Origin: Halioxenophilus aromaticivorans
GTDB lineage: Bacteria; Pseudomonadota; Gammaproteobacteria; Pseudomonadales; Cellvibrionaceae
Direction: 5' to 3'
Assembly: GCF_042850945.1 (NCBI RefSeq)
Contig: NZ_AP031496.1
Span: 4,650,001 to 4,714,000, forward strand
Length of the DNA: 64,000 nucleotides
Positions 17,136-26,631 of the stretch are shown piece by piece (position 1 is the stretch's first letter; each line of letters opens with the position of its first letter). The translations under genes and the position numbers were made by a program. The notes under the pieces were generated by a model, which made no database searches, was not told the DNA's origin, and saw only the letters and a program-made list of their open reading frames with translations.

Positions 17136-20100
17136 TTATTGGGTACAGCTACTTAAGTTGTCTATCCACTGGCTGAGCATGGCCACGTTATCGGTATCAA
17201 TGTAGTGCGAGCCAATAGGCGGCATGGCCAGCGCATCGCGTCGAGCAATGCGTTCTATCAATACCGAACGCGAGCTATCGCCCGGCGCAATAATGCGCGC
17301 ATTACTGATGCCGAGGTCACCCGCACTTGGGGCGATATCACAGGCAGCGGTGTCGGCCAGGGCGGTCTGGTAACGAAAATCCAAATCCACCGGGGTTGGG
17401 CCGCCGTCGCGATGGCACTGGGAGCAGTTACTGTGCAGCCAGGCGCGGGCGCGATCGGCCAAATCGGCGGCGATATCACCCGGGTTAGCCAGGGCATCGA
17501 GGTTGTCTACGGTATCGGGCAAGCCCGCACTGAACAAACCTATGTGCTCTAGGGTGGCCAACTGGTTAGCGGTAACACCGCTAGCCGGGTAGGCAAACTC
17601 GCCATTAAATTCGGCTATTTCTGGGCCCAGAGCCACGCCCGCCACGGCAGTGTGGCAAGCCGTACATTGAGCGCCGCTGGGCCAGGTGTAAGTTTGGCCT
17701 TGGACCTCGGCGGTTTTGCCGCCGTCCACACGGGTGGCTTCGGTTTGTGCGCTATTCCACTCGTAGGAATAGCCCGCCCAGTTGCCGTTGCTGTGTCGCA
17801 TCATTAACCGCGTTTCAACCAGTTGGTTGTTCAGGCGGAAGTTTTTCATCAACACCGAACCTACCGGGAAGCTGAAATCACCGTCGCCATCAATATCGAT
17901 GGTGGCGCCGTCAGGGATGGCCAAATAACGGGTTTTCTCGGCAACATCGGACCAAAACGGCGCGTTAATGGTGTAAGGAATCATCCCGTCGGCGGCCTGG
18001 GTTGGGTCTGTACTGAGCACACAGCCTGTTTGCGACAGCGTGGTGGGCACCGTGTCATTGCTGGAGATAGCCGCGGGAATCACGCGGCGTACGCGGCCGT
18101 TTTTGATGTCGGTAAAGATAATTTCGCCATTGGCATCGGCGGCGAAGGAGGTGTAACCGAAATTACTGGTCAGCAACTGGTAATCGTTCATCTGCGCGTC
18201 TAAATCGGCGGATAAATCCTGGCTGTGGGCCGTGGTAGCCCATAAGGTGCCGTTACCATAATCGCCGAACACATACTGCCCCACCAAGGCAGGGATTGCC
18301 GATCCACGATAAACCACACCGCCGGTGACCGCGTTACCCGAGCTGCGGGTGTAGGCGATATCCGGCCGCTGATAGGTGCCGGTGCAGCTGGAGAAATCCA
18401 CGCCCGGGGTCGGATCTGTGCCTTCATAACAACGCCAACCGTAGTTACCGCCGCGCTGCACAATGTTGATTTCCTCCTGCGCTTCTTGACCAACGTCGCC
18501 GGCCCACAACTCACCGGTGGCGCTGTCGAAATTCCAGCGCCAGGGGTTGCGAAAGCCCCAGGCATAAATCTCTGGGCAGGCATCGCTATTTTCGCCAGCG
18601 CCGCAGATGGGATTGGCGGCAAAGGGGTTATCCGCCGGGATGACGTAGGGTGTGGCCGGGTAGCTCACGGCTGGGTCTAACACGTCCACCCGCAAAATAG
18701 AGCCCAATAAATAATTCGTCGACTGGGCTCGGTTGAGCGTGTCGTTACCGCCGCCGCCATCGCCCAAGCCAACGTACAAATACCCATCTGGGCCAAAACC
18801 TATGTCGCCACCGTTGTGGTTTTGAAATGGCTGATCCACAGTGAGCACGGTTTCTTCTGTGGTAACCGTGGGCAAAGTGGTGTTATCCACGGTGAGCTTG
18901 GTCACCACTGAGGTCATATCGGTGCCGGTGGTGTAGCTTAGGTAAATCACGGGTGTGGATGGGTAATCCGGGTGGAAAGCAAAGCCCAGCAAACCGCCCT
19001 CACCACCGGTATTTACTTGGGAAGAAATATCCAACCACACGGTTTGAGTGTTGTCGGTATCGCTGTCGTAAACGGCAATAAAACCCAAACGCAGGGCGAC
19101 AAAATAACGGCCGGTGCCGGGCTCTATGGCGACTTTGGTGGGCTGGTTAACGTACACGCCGGAGAACAAATCCTCGGTGCTCACCGTTGCTGAGCTGGTG
19201 GGCTCATCTGGAGCAATACAACTGGTATTGCTCGGCCGCTCATTCATACCCACCAAGGGGTCATCGTTTTCAATGGTGCCCAAGGCCGTAGCCTGGCCTA
19301 GCTCCGCCCCCACCGCATCACTGAGCACCAGGCTAAACTGTTCATCTTCTTCATACCCAGCATCCCCCGTAATCAAGACACCCACATTAAAGGTCTCGCT
19401 GCCCGCCGGTATGGTGATAGTTTCGCTAAGCCCGGCGTAGTCTTCGCCGGCCACAGCGGTGCCGTCCGTAGTGCTGGCCTGCAATGTGATGTCTTGGCTG
19501 GCGGCCGGCGTGATGGTCAGTGCAAACTGCATTTCAGAATCACCGCTGTCGCCTTCCACTAGGCTGGCAGCCGCCACACTCACGCTGGATAACGCCGGCG
19601 CCACGGTATCGTCATTGACGATGGTGCCCACCGCAGTGGCGACATCGATGTCTGCACCAACGGCATTGGCGATGGTTAGGCTTAATTGTTCGTCGTCTTC
19701 GGACTGGGTATCCCCCAGCACACTGATATCCACCGTTGCTTGCGCGCTGCCGGCGGCGATGGTGATGGTCTCGCTGCGGGCTAGATAATCCTCACCGGCT
19801 AATGCCGTGCCATCAGCCGTGGCAATATCAACCTCAATATCGCTGGCGGCAGCGGGCGTTACGGAGACGGAAAAACTCAGCGCTGTGGTGCCGTCGTTAC
19901 CCTCAACCACGGAGGCGGGGCTGAGACTTAATACCGAAACCACCGGCGCGTCGTCGTCATCGACGATGGTAATGGTTGCCGTGGATTCGCTGATAACCCC
20001 AGAGGTGAGGTTGGATAGGGTAACGGTGAAGGTCTCGTCGTCCTCAGCTATGTCATCGCTGAGAATCGGAATCAATACATCAACGGCGGTGCTGCCCGCC

Positions 20101-20804
20101 GGCACGGTGACGCTGGTATTGGTTGCGGTGTAGTCTTCCCCGGCCAGGGCAGTGCCATCCGCTGTGGCCAGTTGCAGGCCAATATCTTCGCTACTGGCGG
20201 GGCTAACGGCAATGCTGAGGCTAAGTTCATTGCCAGCTTCGTTGCCCTCCACAATGGAGGCATCGGCAATGGATATTTGGGATTTGACACTGGCGACTTG
20301 ATCGTCATTGACGATGGTACCAACCGCTGAAGCGGCGGCCAGGGTAGCGCCTGAGGGGTTGCTGAGTTGCAGAGTAAAGGTCTCGTCGGGTTCGACTTCG
20401 GTGTCCCCTACCACCGGCACACTGATACTGGCGTAAGTCTCGCCAGCAGCAAAACTTACGCTACCACTGACGGCCACATAATCGATGCCATCCTGGGCAG
20501 TGCCAGCGGCAGTACTGTAACCCACACTCACCGCGCCAGTAGCAGCCTCGCTCAGCGTAAGCGTAAACACCAAGTTGGTTTGGCCGCTATCACCCTCGGT
20601 GATACTGGCACCGGCGACAGAAATCGACGGTTCAACGGTTTCCACCGGTGGCGTTTCGCCACTGCCCCCGGTGTTACCATCGCCATTGGATCTGGTACCA
20701 GAGTCTCCATCACCAATACAGGCAGTCAATGCCAACACACTGGCCAATACACAGGCTTTAGGCAAGCCCCCAAAAACCAAGGCCGAACTCCACACTCGCG
20801 CCAT
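17136..20804 (-). CDS. Calx-beta / PQQ sugar-dehydrogenase-like / diheme lipoprotein
   Basis: A ~1222-residue exported protein. A lipoprotein signal ends LALTAC. Four Calx-beta domains follow (each closing like GTIVNDD with VEGDSG-type starts), spanning roughly the next 480 residues. A soluble glucose-dehydrogenase-like beta-propeller comes next (GGEGGLLGFAFHPDYP, GDIGFGPDGYLYVGLGDGGG, AWGFRNPWRWNFD). The C terminus carries two heme c sites, CTACH and CSQCH, and a possible Met ligand in AMPPIGSH, resembling SO_2930-type diheme proteins. It may oxidise a sugar or alcohol at the outer membrane and pass electrons to its own hemes. The frame opens to 20843, but the ATG at 20804 has AAGGAG (20815-20820) upstream. 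Confidence 0.85.
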   Translation of the reverse strand: MARVWSSALVFGGLPKACVLASVLALTACIGDGDSGTRSNGDGNTGGSGETPPVETVEPSISVAGASITEGDSGQTNLVFTLTLSEAATGAVSVGYSTAAGTAQDGIDYVAVSGSVSFAAGETYASISVPVVGDTEVEPDETFTLQLSNPSGATLAAASAVGTIVNDDQVASVKSQISIADASIVEGNEAGNELSLSIAVSPASSEDIGLQLATADGTALAGEDYTATNTSVTVPAGSTAVDVLIPILSDDIAEDDETFTVTLSNLTSGVISESTATITIVDDDDAPVVSVLSLSPASVVEGNDGTTALSFSVSVTPAAASDIEVDIATADGTALAGEDYLARSETITIAAGSAQATVDISVLGDTQSEDDEQLSLTIANAVGADIDVATAVGTIVNDDTVAPALSSVSVAAASLVEGDSGDSEMQFALTITPAASQDITLQASTTDGTAVAGEDYAGLSETITIPAGSETFNVGVLITGDAGYEEDEQFSLVLSDAVGAELGQATALGTIENDDPLVGMNERPSNTSCIAPDEPTSSATVSTEDLFSGVYVNQPTKVAIEPGTGRYFVALRLGFIAVYDSDTDNTQTVWLDISSQVNTGGEGGLLGFAFHPDYPSTPVIYLSYTTGTDMTSVVTKLTVDNTTLPTVTTEETVLTVDQPFQNHNGGDIGFGPDGYLYVGLGDGGGGNDTLNRAQSTNYLLGSILRVDVLDPAVSYPATPYVIPADNPFAANPICGAGENSDACPEIYAWGFRNPWRWNFDSATGELWAGDVGQEAQEEINIVQRGGNYGWRCYEGTDPTPGVDFSSCTGTYQRPDIAYTRSSGNAVTGGVVYRGSAIPALVGQYVFGDYGNGTLWATTAHSQDLSADLDAQMNDYQLLTSNFGYTSFAADANGEIIFTDIKNGRVRRVIPAAISSNDTVPTTLSQTGCVLSTDPTQAADGMIPYTINAPFWSDVAEKTRYLAIPDGATIDIDGDGDFSFPVGSVLMKNFRLNNQLVETRLMMRHSNGNWAGYSYEWNSAQTEATRVDGGKTAEVQGQTYTWPSGAQCTACHTAVAGVALGPEIAEFNGEFAYPASGVTANQLATLEHIGLFSAGLPDTVDNLDALANPGDIAADLADRARAWLHSNCSQCHRDGGPTPVDLDFRYQTALADTAACDIAPSAGDLGISNARIIAPGDSSRSVLIERIARRDALAMPPIGSHYIDTDNVAMLSQWIDNLSSCTQ

Positions 20805-20994
20805 CTGCGCCCTTCTCCTTATAACTACATCATCACGGCCCACTGCCGTGTCCGCGGCTCTCCGCTACCTGCGTACTTTGGCCGCGGGTAAAGATTACGG
20901 CAAGCATTTAAAACCGCACATTAACGGGACGCTACAATCACGTGTCGTCGGAAAAAAAACAATGGGGTAAATAAGGATTTTTTGTGACGAGGCA

Positions 20995-21022
20995 CCCACC
21001 CTGGTATTAACACCAGGGTGGG
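20995..21022 (-). terminator. Strong hairpin after the outer-membrane protein gene
   Basis: A perfect 11-bp stem CCCACCCTGGT/ACCAGGGTGGG with a 6-nt loop sits 22 bp beyond the stop of the minus-strand gene at 21044. There is no U-tract directly after it in either direction, so it may be a terminator or an mRNA 3'-end stabiliser. Confidence 0.55.
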
Positions 21023-21043
21023 GCTCATGTGAGGGAGATTAAA

Positions 21044-21598
21044 CTAGAATTTCCACTGCAGGGTTGCGTTGAAGATGTCCTGCTGTAGGTCTACGTCGCC
21101 CCTCAGGATTTCGTAGTCTGTGTTGTCCTGGTTGAACTGCAAATAATTGCCACGAAAGCTCTTTTCACTGTAATCGTAGCCCAGGTTAAAGCCAAAATTA
21201 CGAGTAATGTAGTAACGAAAACCTAGGCCGGCCGCTGGCATAAAGTCGCTGGAATCGCCGTCAAAGGCCGATTGCGTGATCGCTCCACCACGAATGTAAA
21301 ACTCAGCGCGTTCGCTGATCGGCCACATCACACGACCAAAGAGTCGAAAATCGTCCACTCGTAGCGCTTCTACCTCAATACCGAAGTACCGGTTAATGTT
21401 GTAGCCCATGCTGAACAAGCCGTTGTATTCTGAATCTTCGTCTGCGAAGGCCTGACTCCGAGACAACTCTTCTGAAACATGGCTTGTACCCCAGCCCAAA
21501 TGCCAGTCGCCACCCACAGAATCTGCCTGGGCAGAAACAGCCCCTAATACGGTAGCGCAGGCCATACTTACAACAGAAAAAACTCGGTTGAAGGTCAT
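21044..21598 (-). CDS. Small outer-membrane beta-barrel protein (OmpA/OmpW-like)
   Basis: A 184-residue protein with a Sec signal peptide (MTFNRVFSVVSMACATVLG, cleaved after AQA). The remainder is alternating short amphipathic strands (YFGIEVEALRVDDFRLFGRV, FRYYITRNFGFNLGYDYSEK) ending in LQWKF, the terminal aromatic expected of BAM substrates. It is of the porin/OM_channel eight-strand class. The frame extends to 21652, but the ATG at 21598 has AGGAGG seven bases upstream. Function unknown. Confidence 0.85.
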   Translation of the reverse strand: MTFNRVFSVVSMACATVLGAVSAQADSVGGDWHLGWGTSHVSEELSRSQAFADEDSEYNGLFSMGYNINRYFGIEVEALRVDDFRLFGRVMWPISERAEFYIRGGAITQSAFDGDSSDFMPAAGLGFRYYITRNFGFNLGYDYSEKSFRGNYLQFNQDNTDYEILRGDVDLQQDIFNATLQWKF

Positions 21599-21739
21599 AA
21601 CGACACCTCCTTGTGCAATCAGTTTAAGGGAATAGATCCAAGCCTGTGACACCTACAAATAACGTTGGTTCAAAACTGACTACTCAGGTGGTTAACTGAA
21701 CGGCTACCCCCCACAGCTTCGGTTGAGTATGAAGCACCA

Positions 21740-22738
21740 TCAATAGTACTTCAGCTCACCCACCTTGCCCCAAAACACTCGGTAGGAGAAAAAGGTGTAC
21801 AGCAAGATCACCGGCACCACCACCAGGGCACCCACCAAAATAAACATCAGCGATTCCGGCGCACTGGCGGCTTCGGCAGCGGTTAATTGCCCCGGAATAA
21901 TGTAGGGGAAATAACTGTAGGCCAAACCGCAGAAAGCCATTAAAAAGATCATTGCAGCGCCCACAAACGGAATCCAACAGCCAAAATCTTTGTGATGTGG
22001 CATACCCACAAGATAGCGGTCCACCACCACAAACACCGCGGTGACTAACAGTGGAATGGGCAGCAACAAAATCACCGCGGGAAAGCTCACCCAGCGCTCG
22101 GCCACTTCGGCGCTGATCAGCGGGTTGACGATGGAAACCGCCGCCACGCCAATGGCCGTGGCCCAGGCCGCCTTGCGGGTAATTACCGCACTGCGTTTTT
22201 GGATATCGCCTTCGGTTTTCATTACCAACCAGGCCCCACCGATAAAGGTATACGCTCCCATCACACAAAACGCACTGAGTATGCTAAACAATTGGGCCGC
22301 TAGGCCGTCGGCAAAACCCAGCACATAGCGGCCCAGCATATAACCCTGGGTGAGTGCGGTGATGATGGAACCTATTTTAAACACACGGTCCCACGCCAGG
22401 CGGTGGGTGGTGATGGCCTTGGCGCGAAAATCAAACGCAACGCCGCGCATTATGATGCCGATTAACATCAGCGTGGCTACTAGATAAAGCTCCCGCAGCA
22501 CCGTGTTGTGGGCCTCTGGAAAGGCAATAAATAACAGCCCCACGGCCAGCACCAACCAGGTTTCATTGGCATCCCAGAATGGGCCAATGGAAGCAATAAA
22601 TTGATCCCGGTGGGCCAAATCATCGGTGTGCATGGGCAGTAGAATGCCCACGCCTAAATCAAAGCCATCCAATACGGCGTAAACAAAAACCGCTAAGCCA
22701 ACTAAGCCTAAAAATATCTCAGGTAAATACGCTTCCAT
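21740..22738 (-). CDS. cydB: Cytochrome bd-type ubiquinol oxidase subunit II
   Basis: A 332-residue subunit II of a bd oxidase, with the family opening (EIFLGLVGLAVFVYAVLDGFDLG) and WDANETWLVLAVGLLFIAFPEAH motif. About eight membrane helices. It pairs with CydA immediately upstream: the cydA stop and cydB start share one base (TAATG). The set resembles the cyanide-insensitive CioAB branch. The oxidase transfers electrons from quinol to O2 without pumping protons. Confidence 0.93.
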   Translation of the reverse strand: MEAYLPEIFLGLVGLAVFVYAVLDGFDLGVGILLPMHTDDLAHRDQFIASIGPFWDANETWLVLAVGLLFIAFPEAHNTVLRELYLVATLMLIGIIMRGVAFDFRAKAITTHRLAWDRVFKIGSIITALTQGYMLGRYVLGFADGLAAQLFSILSAFCVMGAYTFIGGAWLVMKTEGDIQKRSAVITRKAAWATAIGVAAVSIVNPLISAEVAERWVSFPAVILLLPIPLLVTAVFVVVDRYLVGMPHHKDFGCWIPFVGAAMIFLMAFCGLAYSYFPYIIPGQLTAAEAASAPESLMFILVGALVVVPVILLYTFFSYRVFWGKVGELKYY

Positions 22739-24132
22739 TACATCGACGCCTCTTGTTGGCCGGTTAAGGGGATTTTGCTGTCGTCTTCCGATGACACTAC
22801 CGTATTAAGCGCTTCGTTGGTTTCAAACTCTTCCACCAACACCGACTTGCGGGCCATATAAAACAAGGTGTGAATATAGGCCACTAGCAATACGGCATAG
22901 ACCGTTAAATACATGGCCAGAGATAGACCCACGTTACCGGCGGCGATTGGCGTAACGGCATCGGCGGTTTTTAATACACCGCTGACCAAGTAAGGCTGGC
23001 GACCGATTTCTGTGACGTACCAGCCGGCCAAGGTGGCCAACCAACCGGAAAACGTAAACGCAACCAGACTTATTAAGAACCACTTTGGCGGCGCCTTTTT
23101 ACGGATTAAAAAGCTGCTGCCCAACCAGGCCAAACCCAGCATCATAACGCCGACGCCCACCATAATACGAAAGCCGAAAAACAGCGGCGCTACCGGCGGG
23201 TGCTCGCCTTCAAACTCGTTTAAGCCTTTAATTTCGCCGTCGAATTCGTGGGTAAGAATCAAACTCGCCATGTTGGGGATGGGCACTTCAAAATAATTGG
23301 TTCTGTCTTCTTCGCTGGGTACCGCAAATAACAACAGCGGTGCACCGCGTTCGGTTTCCCACACCCCTTCCATAGCAGCCACTTTTTGCGGCTGATGGTG
23401 AAACGTATTTAAGCCATGCATATCACCGGCGAATATTTGCAGTGGCGCCACCACCGAAGCCACCACCAAAGCGGATTTTAGTGCAATTTTAGGTGCGCGT
23501 TTTTCGTCACCCTTAATGATGCGGTAGGCAGAGACACCGGCAATCAAAAACGATGAGGTTAAAAAGGTCGCCAACATCATGTGCACAAAACGGTAGGGCA
23601 TGGACGGGTTGAAAATAATCTGTAACCAATCTAAAGGAAACGCCACACCGTCACGCATTTCGAACCCCGCCGGGGTTTGCATCCAAGAATTTAGGGCAAT
23701 AATCCAAAACGCCGACAAACTGGTGCCAAACGCAACCACAAAGGTGGCGGTGGTGTGCAGCCAATTGGGTACCCGGTGGAAGCCAAACAGCATCACCCCC
23801 AAAAAGGTAGCTTCTAGAAAAAATGCGGTGAGTACTTCATAGCCCAGCAGCGGCCCGGCGATATTACCCACCGTGGCCATAAAGCCCGGCCAATTGGTGC
23901 CGAATTGAAAAGACATGGTGATACCACTGACCACCCCCAAAGCAAAGGTGAGCGCAAAAACTTTAACCCAGAAGCGGTAGGCACGCATCCATATGCCGTC
24001 TCCGGACAGGTTAAATCGCAATTTAAAATAGAATAGGAACCAGGCTAGGCCAATGGAAATGGAAGGGAATAAAATATGGAAGCTAATGTTGGCGGCAAAC
24101 TGAATGCGCGACAACTCCAGTGTTTCAAGCAT
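22738..24132 (-). CDS. cydA: Cytochrome bd-type (CIO-like) ubiquinol oxidase subunit I
   Basis: A 464-residue subunit I. It opens LELSRIQFAANISFHILFPS with the early conserved His heme ligand, has WALNS-type and GRQPY segments (GWYVTEIGRQPYLVSGVLKT) and a short periplasmic Q-loop. The length and short loop fit the cyanide-insensitive CioA group rather than long-loop E. coli CydA. It is followed by cydB with a one-base overlap and preceded, 77 bp upstream, by a GbsR/MarR-type regulator on the same strand, which may be co-transcribed. Confidence 0.93.
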   Translation of the reverse strand: MLETLELSRIQFAANISFHILFPSISIGLAWFLFYFKLRFNLSGDGIWMRAYRFWVKVFALTFALGVVSGITMSFQFGTNWPGFMATVGNIAGPLLGYEVLTAFFLEATFLGVMLFGFHRVPNWLHTTATFVVAFGTSLSAFWIIALNSWMQTPAGFEMRDGVAFPLDWLQIIFNPSMPYRFVHMMLATFLTSSFLIAGVSAYRIIKGDEKRAPKIALKSALVVASVVAPLQIFAGDMHGLNTFHHQPQKVAAMEGVWETERGAPLLLFAVPSEEDRTNYFEVPIPNMASLILTHEFDGEIKGLNEFEGEHPPVAPLFFGFRIMVGVGVMMLGLAWLGSSFLIRKKAPPKWFLISLVAFTFSGWLATLAGWYVTEIGRQPYLVSGVLKTADAVTPIAAGNVGLSLAMYLTVYAVLLVAYIHTLFYMARKSVLVEEFETNEALNTVVSSEDDSKIPLTGQQEASM

Positions 24133-24209
24133 GACTACAACCTCAAAAAAAGATTACCTCCTGTCGTTATTGTTATGCGGTAAACGGTTTGTATTTTAAA
24201 AACTGAGCA

Positions 24210-24767
24210 TTAGTGCTCATCTTTAGGTTTGTTTAACAGGCGATCTTTTACATCCAACACTTTGCCAATGCCCGAACCCAACTTCATCAAAGTACGCAAC
24301 TTGTCTGGGTTCATGGACTGTAAATCGGTGACCCACCCTGCCAACATTTCCAAAACATCGTGTATTTCTTGCATTTTTGCCTTGGCATGGTCGTCGGTGG
24401 GCTTGTCTGACGATTCGATCAGTAGATCGCGCAGAAGACTGAGCGTTGGATCCAACTCGCGCTTGCGCCGCACTTCCAACACCGTAGCGCCCAACTGCCA
24501 GACATCCCCGGCCGGCTGATAGTACTCTTTGCGGTCCCCCGGCTTATGCACGGGTTTGATCAACCGCCAGGCCTGTAGCTCCTTGAGACCCATACTGACA
24601 TTGCCGCGGGACACACTAAGCGCCTGGGCAAGATCATCGGCGCACAATGGCTGTTCAGTAATCACAATCAAGGCGAACAACTGCCCTACGGTGCGATTAA
24701 AGCCCCAACACGAGCCCATCTCACCGAAGTGCAATACAAAATCCTGTACTTGATCACTGAGCTGCAA
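24210..24767 (-). CDS. GbsR/MarR-family transcriptional regulator
   Basis: A 185-residue winged-helix regulator. Helix-turn-helix at residues about 40-70 (CADDLAQALSVSRGNVSMGLKEL) with a wing (IKPVHKPGDRKEYYQPAGD). The GWGFNRTVGQ-like N-terminal phrase (GSCWGFNRTVGQLFALI) is typical of GbsR proteins. It precedes cydAB on the same strand, suggesting control of the bd oxidase and of itself. An 8-bp inverted repeat at 24781-24804 sits just upstream of its start as a candidate operator. Confidence 0.87.
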   Translation of the reverse strand: MQLSDQVQDFVLHFGEMGSCWGFNRTVGQLFALIVITEQPLCADDLAQALSVSRGNVSMGLKELQAWRLIKPVHKPGDRKEYYQPAGDVWQLGATVLEVRRKRELDPTLSLLRDLLIESSDKPTDDHAKAKMQEIHDVLEMLAGWVTDLQSMNPDKLRTLMKLGSGIGKVLDVKDRLLNKPKDEH

Positions 24768-24780
24768 AGCAAACCTTCTG

Positions 24781-24804
24781 AACTTTCAATAATTTCTGAA
24801 AGTT
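24781..24804 (-). promoter_or_regulatory. Candidate GbsR/MarR operator
   Basis: Perfect inverted repeat AACTTTCA-N8-TGAAAGTT, 14-37 bases before the ATG of the GbsR/MarR gene, where a repressor would block transcription or translation. Spacing and arm length are typical of MarR-type dimers. No experimental support. Confidence 0.45.
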
Positions 24805-24879
24805 TAAAACTAACAGTCGATCTCTGTCAATCCCTAAACAGCCAGAACCCTCGACCAATCCGCGACCGCCTTATATACA

Positions 24880-25713
24880 CTAAGGCAACCATTGTGCCGG
24901 CAACCTAGCCTGGCTAATGAGAGAGGCCGCATCCATGGTAACGGCCACCCCCGCGTGCACCAGAAAGCCGCCCCAAATGGAGCGGGAACGCAGCGCGAGG
25001 ATGCCCAGAAAGAAGCCAAACAAGATGGCACCTGTGGCCTCGAGCCACAGTTTGGGAAAGTGAATCATCAAATAGGGAACGCACATCACCCAAATGGCAT
25101 TGACCCCCATGGCCGGGCGCAGCGCATTGAGCATAAATCCTCGAAAAAAGAACTCCAGCGCGGCAAACTGCAGTAGATACAGGGCCTCCCAGGCCAGCAG
25201 GTCAAACCAGCTGCGCGAGGCTTGCTTGTAGAAGGGATAATGCTGCAGAAAATCCGCCCGGAAACTGACCAGGTAAATAAACAGTAAAATGGGCGACAGC
25301 AGCAACGCGTAACCCAGCCAATGACGGTGGGTATCCGCCCACCCTAACCCCATTTCTCTAACGGAAGCCTTAAAGACGTAGCGAATAACCACTACGGGAA
25401 TCAAAACGTAGCCCACTAAATGCCAGGAAGACCACCACACATAACCCCATAGCGAGAGAAAACCGGCATCGTTGAGCTTTCTTAGGTAATACTGAGGATT
25501 GTGGCCGGCCAGCTCGCTGGCCCAAGCCAGTAACGCCCTGAAGGACGAGGCGTATTTTAAATAGTGAATAAGTAAAAGGCAGAAGCACACCGTTGCCATT
25601 ACCCATAACACGCGTTTGCTAGCTTGTTGGCGGCCCAGTGTGTACGAGGGCTTTGCTTCGTCGATGGCCTCTAAAGCGCGCCAGAGTTTGTTAGGGTGTA
25701 ATAAACGCAACAT
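24880..25713 (-). CDS. CPBP-family membrane protease (variant motif 1)
   Basis: A 277-residue polytopic protein of the CPBP (CAAX protease/bacteriocin-processing) family. The family motif EExxxR appears as LEFFFRG: the second Glu and the Arg are present, but the first Glu is replaced by Leu. Motif 2 is YLMIH where FxxxH is usual, and motif 3 is HAGVAVTMD. Activity is therefore uncertain. It is transcribed after the TauE-type gene with a 3-bp gap, so the two form an operon. Substrate unknown. Confidence 0.82.
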   Translation of the reverse strand: MLRLLHPNKLWRALEAIDEAKPSYTLGRQQASKRVLWVMATVCFCLLLIHYLKYASSFRALLAWASELAGHNPQYYLRKLNDAGFLSLWGYVWWSSWHLVGYVLIPVVVIRYVFKASVREMGLGWADTHRHWLGYALLLSPILLFIYLVSFRADFLQHYPFYKQASRSWFDLLAWEALYLLQFAALEFFFRGFMLNALRPAMGVNAIWVMCVPYLMIHFPKLWLEATGAILFGFFLGILALRSRSIWGGFLVHAGVAVTMDAASLISQARLPAQWLP

Positions 25714-25716
25714 AAT

Positions 25717-26481
25717 TTAAAATAACAGTAAAAGGCCCATAACCAGGGTTAGGATTTCGAACAATTTTTTGATCAAGCGGTTGCCGTTTTTCAGCGCCAA
25801 GGCGGCACCACAATAGCCCCCGATGACTGACCCCAACAGCAGCGCCGGCACCCAAGACCACTGCACCGGAGTTTGTAACGCCAGGGTAAGCGCACCCAAC
25901 CCATTCCAACACAAGCCCACCAACACCAGAGTGACGGCGGTGGCCCGTATAAAATCGAAACCAAACCACAATACCAGCCACAATGTGACAAATAGGCCAG
26001 TGCCAGACGTTAACGAACCGTTGAGAAAACCAATGATAAATAACCCCAACCCACCCAGGGTTAAGCCCCAGCGAGATCGGTTTTTAGGCTCAAACTGCTG
26101 ACCTAAGGTTGGCTTAAAAAAGGAATAAACACCCAGCCCCAGAGTTAAAACTCCCAATGCTTTTTGGGCGAGATCCTCCGGCACGGCCAAAATTACGTTA
26201 GCCCCAAGCATCACACCCGGCAGCCCAAATAACAATAGCAGCAAAACAAATTTAGGATCCGCAGTGCCCGCTCTAAAGTGCTTTATTGTGGCTCCAACCC
26301 CCAATGCCACCGTGGCTATTTTGTGGGTTGCCAACGCTAACGAGAACGGCAACCCTAAAAAGATTAACGCGGGCAGTTGCAGTAAACCGGCACCGCCACC
26401 GGCCATGGCCGATAATCCATTAGCCACCAAAGCCAAGATAAACAACCCTAATTGTTCCAACATACTCCTGCCAACCGGCAC
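25717..26481 (-). CDS. TauE/SafE (TSUP) family sulfite/sulfonate exporter
   Basis: A polytopic protein of 254 residues in the TSUP family: ANGLSAMAGGGAGLLQLPAL near the N terminus and a second related half (NGSLTSGTGLFVTLWLV). Family members export sulfite, sulfoacetate or related organosulfur anions. The start is GTG at 26481 or ATG at 26463; the latter begins MLEQLG but AGGAG lies only one base before it. The gene leads a two-gene unit with the CPBP protease gene. Confidence 0.87.
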   Translation of the reverse strand: MPVGRSMLEQLGLFILALVANGLSAMAGGGAGLLQLPALIFLGLPFSLALATHKIATVALGVGATIKHFRAGTADPKFVLLLLLFGLPGVMLGANVILAVPEDLAQKALGVLTLGLGVYSFFKPTLGQQFEPKNRSRWGLTLGGLGLFIIGFLNGSLTSGTGLFVTLWLVLWFGFDFIRATAVTLVLVGLCWNGLGALTLALQTPVQWSWVPALLLGSVIGGYCGAALALKNGNRLIKKLFEILTLVMGLLLLF

Positions 26482-26631
26482 TCCATAGAAAATCGCCTAA
26501 ACCGCGAATTGTATTTGCTCTTAAATGCCACCGCCAGAGTGTATGTGGACTGTGCACTATTGATTTACAAGCCTTCACTAAGCCGTGTACTCTAGCGCGG
26601 CATACACGTTTGCAAGGTAACTATTTGACTC

